Shown here piece by piece: positions 9,665 through 20,500 of a stretch of 26,620 nucleotides of DNA. Position 1 is the first letter of the stretch. Each line of letters starts with the position of its first letter. The stretch covers positions 1-26,620 of the IMG/VR virus record IMGVR_UViG_3300004369_000122, one strand, 5' to 3'. A program made the position numbers and the translations under genes. The DNA comes from a virus. A model generated the notes under the pieces. It worked only from the letters and a program-made list of their open reading frames with translations, was not told where the DNA came from and searched no databases.

Positions 9665-11527
9665 TCAGAACTCGATAACTAGTTTGATATCTTCAATCTG
9701 GTCAGCAGCACGAGTGATGAGACGACGGTTCTCAACGTAGATGATTTCACCTGAGTTGTTTTCGATCTCTGGATAACCCAAACCATTCTGGAATTGAATT
9801 CCTTGTAGACTGCCGTTTTCAGTAGTTGAAACATTACCAGATGCTAGAGACAGAGCACCATCAATCGAGTTGGTGCCGTTAGATTCAAATCTTCTTACCT
9901 TACCATTGTTGGTGTGAAGATCTGGAGATTGGATATACTTAAGTACACCGCCACCTCCAGGACCAGGGTTAGAAACATCTAGGGTCCATGAAACTACAGT
10001 ACCATATGCTTTACCGCCGTCTGCTGTATCCTGTGAGATTACCTCGTCAACTTGGTAGTCGGCACTAGCACCACTAACCTTGACAGCATAAACACCGTTT
10101 AGAGTTGGTAGTGTAGCATAAGTGGTTGTACCAGGAACATATGGATCCTTGATAATACCAATTCTACGGAAGTCGTTATCAACAGGGAAGTCTCCAGAAC
10201 CTTCAGCGTAGGTTAGACGAATGTTCGTCATAACACGTTTGGCATTTAGTTCTTGCTCGAAGTTAGAACCATGACCACCTTGAGGAGGAATGATTACTTC
10301 GATTGCTCCAGTAGCAGTAGCACCAACAGTCTGTGAAGCAGATAGACCAGCGTTAGTGTATAGACCATAAGGAGCGCCAGCAACAGTAGCACCAGACACT
10401 AGAGGAACAGTAGCATAGGTGTATCCACTTCCACGAGCAAATACAGTAGCACTTGTAATTGAAGTGGAAGAAACGGTAATTTCAGCAATACCGCCAGTGC
10501 CATCACCAACAATTGGAGCGTAGAAAGTGCCGTTTGGTAAGTTTAGACCAGCATTTTCAACGTATAGAACATCGATGGCATTTGGATCAGCAGTAGCAAG
10601 TGCTTCGGTGGCAGTACGAGTAGAGTTGCCAGGAAGAACAATAGGCATAAAGTCTGTGGAAAGGAAGCGTAATACGTCATCGGTTGGGATGGTGTACATA
10701 TACTTCCAAATGTAACCGCCAGGAGCAGCAGGATCTTCGGTGAAGATACCAGCAGCATAAGTACCTTGACCAGCAGAAGGAGTTGTCTTTGGTTCGTTGG
10801 TTACAGTAGCACCACCAGGAGCGAAATCCTCTCCATTATAGAGGCACTTGAATACTTCATACTGTGAGTTGATTAGATAGAATTTAGCTTCGGCAATATT
10901 GGTAGCGCCAGTAGCTGATGCTTTACCAATCTGACCACCACTACCAGGAGTTGAAGAGTAGTCAGGCTTCCACATGTCAAATACATCGTTAGCAGCTGGA
11001 TCCCAGTTGAAACGACGAATTACTGAACGAGCAAAATCGGTAGTGATTCTTTTAGCAGCAATGATATCGTCATAGATACCATATTTTTCTGTTTGGTTGT
11101 CGAGAGGTACTGGTGGTACATCTTCAGTAGCGTAACGATATACACCAGTTAGTGCTTGAGCTCCAGTGTCGGAGAGACCGTTCCATCCTTTAAGAACGGC
11201 AACACCAGGAGTCCCAGGGGTCGAAGTTGTTGATGGACCAATTTGGTACAATAGGAGAGAATTTTCATAAACTTCTCTAACTACTGCTTTGAAAGTGGCA
11301 TTGGAGTAAGCGGTGCCGACATAAACTTCATCTCCCGCTACGAAAGCGGTATTATTTTGATTGAAGATTTCTACGTAAGCATCCCAACGTTGGGGACGAC
11401 CAACAAAGAAGTACATTCTGGTACGTACATCACCAGCATCCCCACCGTCGTTGGCACCCTCAGACAACGACTCAAGGAATTGGGTGGCATTGAAAATTCT
11501 AAATTTATCTGAGATAATAGCAGCCAT
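9665..11527 (-). CDS. 8: Baseplate wedge subunit gp8 (620 aa)
   Basis: This 620-residue protein starts MAAIISDKFRIFNATQFLES, followed by a YFFVGRPQRWD block near residues 40-50. I recognise that pattern from the protein annotated as baseplate wedge gp8 in T4-like cyanophages. Cyanophage versions are much longer than T4 gp8 (about 334 residues). In T4, gp8 forms dimers in the wedge and contacts gp6, gp7 and gp10. One GxGY-type beta segment (ARGSGYTYATVPLV) lies near residues 361-375. The gene sits directly after the giant gp7-slot protein, exactly as expected from T4 order 6-7-8. Base composition is higher in GC than its neighbours: the line starting at 9961 counts 28 of 60 G+C against 17 of 60 at 15001. 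It has its own perfect late promoters 34-47 bases upstream and a weak purine-rich ribosome binding site (GAGAGA). Confidence 0.82.
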   Translation of the reverse strand: MAAIISDKFRIFNATQFLESLSEGANDGGDAGDVRTRMYFFVGRPQRWDAYVEIFNQNNTAFVAGDEVYVGTAYSNATFKAVVREVYENSLLLYQIGPSTTSTPGTPGVAVLKGWNGLSDTGAQALTGVYRYATEDVPPVPLDNQTEKYGIYDDIIAAKRITTDFARSVIRRFNWDPAANDVFDMWKPDYSSTPGSGGQIGKASATGATNIAEAKFYLINSQYEVFKCLYNGEDFAPGGATVTNEPKTTPSAGQGTYAAGIFTEDPAAPGGYIWKYMYTIPTDDVLRFLSTDFMPIVLPGNSTRTATEALATADPNAIDVLYVENAGLNLPNGTFYAPIVGDGTGGIAEITVSSTSITSATVFARGSGYTYATVPLVSGATVAGAPYGLYTNAGLSASQTVGATATGAIEVIIPPQGGHGSNFEQELNAKRVMTNIRLTYAEGSGDFPVDNDFRRIGIIKDPYVPGTTTYATLPTLNGVYAVKVSGASADYQVDEVISQDTADGGKAYGTVVSWTLDVSNPGPGGGGVLKYIQSPDLHTNNGKVRRFESNGTNSIDGALSLASGNVSTTENGSLQGIQFQNGLGYPEIENNSGEIIYVENRRLITRAADQIEDIKLVIEF

Positions 11528-11560
11528 TGAAAAATCTCTCGGTGAACGTTTTGCTTGATT

Positions 11561-11574
11561 TATTTATATTTATA
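11561..11574 (-). promoter_or_regulatory. Two overlapping perfect T4 late promoters (TATAAATA)
   Basis: The minus strand reads TATAAATATAAATA, which contains two complete TATAAATA motifs offset by six bases (11567-11574 and 11561-11568). The pair overlaps the stop codon of the upstream gene (11570-11572) and lies 34-47 bases ahead of the gp8 ATG. This is the best late promoter in the window and should give gp8 an independent late transcript. Confidence 0.8.
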
Positions 11575-14500
11575 CGATTTGGAAGGGAACTACATCATCG
11601 TTTGTGGTAACTGTTGATAGACCCCTCACAACACTCACTCCAGTAAATGATATTGGCGTTAAACCAGTATAAGAAAGGACATTGCCACTTGCTGTGAATA
11701 AGTATTCAGTTTTTCCAGTTACAGTTGGATCGTTGAAATATTCTGTAGTTGTGACAAATAAAGTACTATTAACAGTTCCACCTGATGTGACTAGAGTAAC
11801 TGGAGTTTGATAGGCGGGAGTAGCAAAATTAAATCTCTCTCCAGATCCTAAGAAAGCAGAGGATCCTCTAAGATCAAAATCACGAATTGTCAATGTAGAG
11901 AAGTATAGATCCATATCGCCAATTGATAAACCTGTGCCAACACCAGGATCGATAAAAGCATTTGTCTGGAACATGTTTAAATTCAATCCAGCATTACCAA
12001 GAGTGTAATCTTCAAATCCTGGTGGAGCATATTGATTTCTGTTGGATACAATAATCGAACTTCCATCTCTATAAATTACTTCATTGTAAGGATCATTCAG
12101 AATAATAACATTGTTATTTCTTTGAACAATTGTATCTTCTAAAACATATTCTTCGATAATAAAATCAACAACAGCACTTCTGTAATCTCTTTCTGTGCTG
12201 GAGGCGTAATCAAAATTGAGACCACCACCAAGAATCATTGTAAATGTAGTCGAGAATGTATCGACATCTTGAACAGATGCCGTAATTTCTCTATTGGCAT
12301 ACATTACAAATGGTTCTGGTGTGTATACGGCAGGGGTAAACTTAATTACTTGGGTGCCAACATTTGCTATAGTATTAATTACAGAAACATATGTGCTTAT
12401 TTCATCAATAGTAGAAATTCTTTCCGAAATTACCGTGGAAACAGACGAAATGTCGGCTGCTGCCACAACTTGTACGGTTGTAACATCATCAGTCTTATTA
12501 ATGTTTGTTGTTACAACATGAGAAGTAGCGGAAACAGTAGCAGCAACGTTGCCAATAGTAATCTTCGTAATATTAGCAGATGTATCTAATTGAATCTGTT
12601 TTTCTTGTGTTAATTGAATATCAGATTCTGTTAACGTAACAATTTGTGATGTTACTGTACCAGTTACCTGAGAAGATGGAGCACTGATTGGTCTTACAGT
12701 AGATACTGTGCTATGAACATCAGTAACTACATGATATGAAGTTGGCGGAATAATAATAATCTGCTCAATTATTTGTGGTTCAAATTCAAGAGGTGCTAAA
12801 ACTTGTGACTCGATAAACTCCTCGGCATCAATTGACTGAATTGATTCAATGTTGCTAATTACTTGGAATGTAACGGTAGACTTTCTAGATGCTGTTTCGG
12901 CAGAAGAAACAGAAACTTCACTGATAATAGTGTTAATACCACCAGAAACAAGAGTGACACTTTCTGGGTAATGTAATACAAGATCTCCAGCATTGTGAGT
13001 TTCATTGAGACTATTTTGATATCCTCTAGTCAAACCGAGGAATCTATCAGATTTCTTGCTGGTATAGTAAATAACTTCTCTACCGATACGTAGTCTGCTT
13101 GGGGTATCTGGGAATCTTGCTGTATTTGGTACATAAGCAATTGTGTCAGCAAGACCCATCGGAGCATCCAAGAATGTTCCAACTCCATTGAGAGACTCTG
13201 TTCTTTCTTGCTTTCTGTATGCTTTGGCAGCAGCAATTTCAATAATTTTGGTAACTTGTGGTGGTTCGACCGTTTTAATTGAAGTGCTAACTTCGAATCC
13301 AGAAATTCCACCAATAACAGTAGTAAGGGCAGAATCGACTCTAATTTCTCCAAAACTTTCGATACGAGTAATTGGAGGTACATTTTGTCTGAGTCTTACA
13401 ATTGTAACCTCGGACATTGTAATGTCACGAATCTCTGGCCAAATATGTGATGTTACTTGTTCGAATGAATTTGTGCCAGCGACTAACCCACCAAGACTGA
13501 TAACAGAGAAAATGCCAGCAGCTTCGCCATCCCCAAACAGAGTAATTTCAGAAGCAAATGTAATTTCTGTAAATAAAGTTGCTGTCGATCCAATTGATAG
13601 TGTTGTTAGACTATCAATCTTACGACTCTCTTCTTTGATTCTCTTAAATCTTCTTGCTACAACAACCTTTGGTGGTTGTGTATATCCACTGCCAGAATCT
13701 GTGATTACAATATCTAAAATTTGACCACCATGAGCAATAACTTCTGCTTTAGCTCCGCCACCATTTCCATCAACTGGAATGAAATGAATTTCTGGTGTGG
13801 TGTAATAACCATAAGCCGTTGGTTGTAGAAGAATGCCTGTTTCTAGATATAAATTAAAGTCTCTCTTGTTCCACTCAACATCAGAAACGTTTAGAGTTGT
13901 AACTTGACCAAAATCATTGACATTAGCAGTGATGCTTAAACCAACACCATCAGTATCTCCTTCGTAATTAGATACTGATGCTTTTGTGTAATAACCATTT
14001 TGTACAAGGTCTCCAACTCTATATGATGTTGTTTTTGCCGAATTTGGAGTTCTTAAAACTTCTCTATAAGCACTTTCACCATCAATTAAAATTTTATCCC
14101 CTGGCAACAAATTGCCAAGCATAGAGAATTTATTGTTCCATGCTTTATTTGCTCCTTCTCCACCATACAACCATGATGGGATGGTTCTCTCTAAAACTCT
14201 ATCTCCATCATCATCTGTCTTATATGAATAAGAAATACTATAATCACCCATAATTTGAAAAACTTTGGGTTCTCTGGTTGTATAAACAACGGTTGGATCG
14301 AATACACCCAAGACATTGATTATGCCATATTTTTGGGTGCCGACAAGTGTGTAGTAATAACTTCCAACAAAACTAGGGTCTAACTGCCATTCAATAGTTC
14401 CAGCATCAGTTGCGTTTGATGACAAATCATTGGTAGTGAGTTGATTATTGCTAAATTCGTTCCAATACTCACCAACATATTCATTAATTGTAATTTCTCC

Positions 14501-17500
14501 CCACATTGTAGAACTGTGATTACCACAAACGTAATAATAAGTTCCAGTAGATATAGTTCTTGTGTCTAATAGTGCTAATCCAGTAGTTCTATCATTTGCT
14601 AGCAATAACGGTACGTCATTATCACCAGCAGTGTATCCAAAAGCAGGACTATTGGTAGTGATATAAAATTCATGACCAGGATCTAACTGTAAATCAAAAT
14701 TTAAATAATCGCCAAAGTTGGCAGTAATTCCTGGATTTCCTCCATTACCATCAATTACAAAATCGGTTGTTCCATTATTTGTAATTGTATACGTAGTTGT
14801 CTGACCATCAACATATTCTAAATTATTTAAAATTACAAATTGCTGTCCTGGAGTATCTACAACAATAGAAAGTAAATTATTGGCATGAGCATTAAATGTT
14901 ATTAATTGATTACTACCAGGATCTGACTGAAGATTAGGGTAAGTATCAAGAGTTTCTGTATCTGTTAGTAGTAAATTAGCGCCAGAATAATAAACACTAT
15001 AATTATACGAATATTGATCTTCACCAGATTGATTCGTGATAGTAATCTCATCAAAAACTTCTAAATTAACAAGTTCAATAGGATCTTGATTTAAATCAAT
15101 ATTTCTAGTAGCACTGAAAGTAATTAAAATTTCATCATCACTAATGATAGTTGTGTTTTGTACTTTACCAAGAATAGTATTTCCCTGGCGTAAATAGTGT
15201 CTGTTTAAACCATTAAAAGCATATACATCTAAGAAATTTGTAGTTACACCAGTTCCTTCTAATCTTACTAAAATTGAGTTGTTAAATGTGTATGGTTCAA
15301 AATCATAAAATGTTAGTGTCTTTGGAACATCTCTACCATAAAGAAGAACGATACTGACATTTTGATAAATTCTGTCTCCACCATCTATCTCATATGCTAC
15401 AAGATTGTCAGTAAAGGTAATGTTTGGTCCAACAATTTTATATGAGTCTCCATCACGCTGTAATACACCATCGATGAAAACCAAGGCATATTTTGGTTCG
15501 TCAATTTTTCTTACTTTGCTTGTAATTTCATCGAGAATTAGATATGGTCCTCCAAATCTATATTCGTACAATTCAGATTGAATCGTTAGTCTTTCATAAC
15601 TTCCGACCGAATAGATGAAGCATTGTTCATAGTTTTTCAGAATCTCTGGCAACTCTTCTGGTGGACCATAGGCATCATCATTGTCGATAGGTGGTTTCGA
15701 AAAAACAATTTTATCAGCAATGTTTGGATTTTCTGATCTTTCGATTTGATAGGAATTGCCAAATGGCAATCCAGGCGCCATTCTAGCTTTTTGAATTACG
15801 CCATTTAAACCTACAATCAGATTTTCATTGGGATCTGTTTTAACTGGTGTGCCGTCATCATCCCAATACAAATCAAATACAAATTGTACTCCATCAAACT
15901 GATTAGAAATGTTGGCAACTTTTCTAAAGTACCTGTTGGTTAAATCTGTGTTCTTAAATTTAAATGCTCTGCCATAAAACTTGACGGCATCAGTTTCTTG
16001 TCCTTCGACAATTCTGTTTCCAAAAGGAGGAACGCTAAATGTGATTTGAGAACCGCTAACCGTGTAAGCAACGTCTGGTTCTTGCCAAACACCATCTAAA
16101 GTAATAACCAACTGTTCTGCTTTGTCAACAGATACAGCGCCACCAGATGCTATATCTACTAGTGTAAACGTGCTCGTTCCGACAACTTGACCAGTATTTG
16201 GATCAAAGTCTCCATCAAATTTTGGCGATAATGATAGATTGAAGACTCTAGTTTCAGAAGTGTCAAATGTGTCAACAGAAACCGAACCAACGCCGTTTTC
16301 GACAGCAAATGTATCAAATTTGACCCAACTTGTTGTTGATTGATATTTTGTCGATAAATCAGTAACTTGTAATGTTGGGAGCTCAATAATGCTGAAATGT
16401 GAAATTGGTGATTGCTCAACAGGCATTGGAGATTCTGCTTTGCTATCAACAACCATTTCACTGAACAACTGGAATCCAGCTGGATGGGTTGTTTCTTTGA
16501 TTAGATCTCTCCAAACCTCAATAGAGGTCTTTGATCTAATTACATATGAATAGTCTTGGTAGTAATAAGAATCTTGTAGTCTTTGATTGGCACTACTTAC
16601 TTTTCCTTTGTCGCCAGAATAGTAACCAAAATTGTCAAGGTATGATTTTAAATCAACAGAAAACTCGGTAGAATATTGATCATAAACAACGGCAGTTCTA
16701 GTACCAATTAGACTTCTAATTTCTCCATTTTCAAAAATTCCTTGGACATCTCTAACTTTTAGTAAATTACTTCCTGGTCTCCATCCATCATTCGATACAA
16801 CGGCTCTAGCACCAGTTGTGTTTTGAACAATAATTTCTCCGAAAAAGAATCTTTCGGAAATGTTTTTTAATGCTAAAGTGGTGTGACTCTTATATGTTCT
16901 TAAAGTGGAAAAATCGGAATTGTAATTTTTTCCTGGGTCATTAATTTTAACGTTTTTGGGAACACCAATAGTTTTTGATTCTAGATAAACTTTTACAGAA
17001 CCTTCGGCAATTCTTACTGTTGGTTTGTATGTAAACCCAGAACCTTCTTTCAGAATTCTTACCTGAGTTAATTTGCCATTAAGAGAATCACAATCATATT
17101 CGTAATTAATTCCGTCTCCATCAACAATTACAACTACTGGTTTTACATAATTTAAACCTTTCTCAATAATATCAAAACCAACAACTTTTTGAGTTGTCGA
17201 ATCCCAGATAGGATCGACAATAGCTTCATTGGCAGTAGTTGGAGAAATGCCAGATACAATAGGTATTTTAGTGTAATTTCCGCCAGTATTAATAATTTTT
17301 ATTGATTGGATATTTCCAACAGCATTTATAGATGACGTTGTGTACGACATATCCCCACTTCCATCATATGCTGGTGTATTATCAACAGCATACACAAATC
17401 TAGTATCGGTAGAATACAAAACCTTTTTACTTCCAGAAAGAGGGTCGTCGATAATACTGAGATATGATCCACCAGTATCTACATCTGGAGAAACTTTAAT

Positions 17501-20500
17501 AAAGTAAAAATAATTTTGGAAATTGATTGGTCTTCTTTCTTGATAGTTGTTTGTCGAAATTGCTGGCCCAAATCCCAATTTAATTGATACAAATGATCCA
17601 TTGTTACCAGGAGAAATGCTACTTACTTCTTTCTCTTCTGTAAAAACATTGTAATTAGAACTAGAAGAAAAATCCAAATAAGTGTCAACCATAGAAGAAT
17701 GACTGACATCAAAAACATACTTATAGTATTTCTGAATTTTGATAACTGGATTTGTATCAAAATTGTTTTGATCTGTAGAAAACTCTAATTTGTAGTTAGC
17801 AGTATTTACTGACTTTACTGCTACCAATTTAGCAGGAATACTTTGATCAAAAAACGAAGAACTAGTGGAAAGTAATTGGGGGTTGGTTACAGAGTATTCA
17901 TAAGCAATATTAATTTCTTTTGTAATTTCGTTATATGAAATTAAATATGGTTTTGATGCTTCTTCGCCAAATGGTCTAAATCCATTTTCAAATCTATAGG
18001 ATGGTTGATATAAAGTTACATCGGCACCATTGAAATGATTTTCTGGAATAGTATTTTGCTGTCCTCTGGAAACAGTAATACTCTTCACAACTGTATCAAC
18101 TCTTGTAACTAATAAAATTTCATTTCCAATTTTAACATAATCCTCTTGAGAAATGTTAGTGACATTAGACAATCTCAATTCTGTATTAGTTTTAGCAAAA
18201 CCTACATGAGTTACATCGATGACTAAACGTTGTGAAGATTCTTCTGTAATAACTCTATCTAAAGAATCATCAGTAACGGTTAAAACATCACCCCTCTTAT
18301 ATCCTTCTCCTTTATAAGTTAGAATTAAGGATGATACCAGACCAGACCCAACACCAGCTGGGTTAGAAACAATAATGGTTGCTTTGGCGTTTTTCTCGTT
18401 ACCAGGAGCTCCTAGACCATCCCTAACTTTTGATTGATCTTGGAAAATTAATTCCACATCGTAATATGTACTTGTAGTATATCCTCTACCACTGTTAAGA
18501 ATTTCAGCAGCGCCAATGCCAGTGTCAATAATTACAGAACTATGTGATGGTGATATGATTGTGGCATTTTGGTATAATCTTTTTCTAACATAGTAATTTG
18601 TTGTAGATACTGAATCACTTGGAGTAATTGTGACATTAACCATATCACCAGTCCCCAGACCGTGTGGTTCGGTGGTTTCAACAATAGCAAGTTTTTCGTC
18701 AACTTGATATGGAGTCAAACCAGTACTAAGAGATTCTAATGAAATAATTTCAGAACGATTTGTGTCACTTAGATTAGTGCTACGTAAATAGTAATCTTCT
18801 GTTACGATAAAATCGCCATCAGTGACTCTAATTTTAACAGAATTTTGTCTAGTGATTGTTTCTAGAATAATGCCAGTAGCAATAATTACATCATCATCGT
18901 TGGTCAAAGTCATTGTAGATCCAACAGTAAAGTTGGAATTTTGATTTAAAACCAAACGTAATACTAGTGTTTCCGATGAGACTGGTATGTTGGTTCTCCA
19001 CGATCCATTGTTGTCTCTCATAACTAGGTCACCAGCGTTGATGACATCGCCAATTAAATATCCTTGTGCTAAAATTTCACCATCCGCTGCTATTTGCTGA
19101 ATTCTGTCGCCAGCAAACAAATAAGCACTTTCTTGAACAAGAATTCTGGCAGCCTTAGTTTCTACAGATTCAATTGAAGATACTTGCTTACCACTAACCT
19201 CTTTAACAGTAAGTACAGATCCAGATCCATTAGTGCCAGCATTGTTGATGTGTACATCATTACCAGGCGAAAAATTATTAGTAGAAGATTCTACATAGGC
19301 ACCCGAAACATTTCCTACTTCTACATCTTTTACTAAACCATAAAAACTAAATCCATTTGAGTCTGTCTCTTCAGTCCTTAAAGATTTAATTCCTAGAGGA
19401 ATATCATCTTGAGAAATATTAGAATTGTAATTAGAATCTACAGGAAGAGAGTAAAAATTGTCGCCAAGAATATAGGGGAATACTGGGTTGTCGTTGCTAT
19501 CTACCGTAATAAAATAAGCATACACACCATCTGGATAATCTGGAGTTACACAAAATCTTCCGTTGTTAGCATCTAATTCAGTTTTACCAGAATTTACAGA
19601 TGGAACCCATTTATAATCATCTACAAATGATCCTAATGGATATAAACCAGTATCTGGGCCATTTGGTCTAGAACCTCTCAGCTGATAACCACTAGAGATT
19701 CTAGTAATAGAAGAAGTGGAATCTACTGGATTGGAATATCCATATGGACCATAAATTGGATTGCCATCATAAGCATAACCCAAGATTGGTGAGTGTACAT
19801 TCTGACTGGATAGATTATTCGTATACTCTGCTTGGGTTGTATATGCTCTTTTTCTTACATTAGTCGGATTGGCAATATAAGCATATCCATAATCTCTAGT
19901 TAGATTGTAGTTTGCTAAAATAGTTCCGTTGCTAGAATCTAAGTTATTTTTTACTCGGTTGTATCTATCATATACCCATTTTTTGATTTCTGCTTTTGCC
20001 GAAGCATTTTTTCCAACAGATTCTACAACAACAGTTGTATATCCTCTAGTATAGAATCTACCACCACTAACTTTACGAACGCTTTCAATTTGACCATCTA
20101 CAGATAAAATTGCTTCATATTCAGCAAAATTACCTTTTCCTAGAGTATCTACGATTCTAATTGTTGGTGGTGAAGAATAGTATTGACCAGGATTTACGAT
20201 ATCCATGCTTGTGATAGCACCGTTCGTAATTACTGGTGAGAGAATTGCTTTTTCTCCAGAAGTAATTCTGATAGTTGGGTCTTCTTTATAATTTTCGGTA
20301 GTAAGAATTTCAATAGAATCTAATACACTTCCAGCAAGATTTGCTCTAGCCTTACCAGGAACTTCATTAATCAATACATATGGAGCAGCAGCATAAGAAA
20401 TTCCTCTATTTGTTAACTCTGTAGAAACGATAGGACCAAATTTAACACTATCGGTATCTTTATATCCTAATGCTGGAGTACCATCGATAAAAATTCCAAC

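Noticed and set aside
13030-13383. Leu/Lys-rich minus-strand frame inside the giant gene
   Set aside because: It is a frame-shifted shadow of the giant coding sequence.
13143-13724. Open frame of 193 codons on the plus strand
   Set aside because: It lies fully antisense to the giant structural gene, has no ribosome binding site or promoter, and its translation shows no recognisable features.
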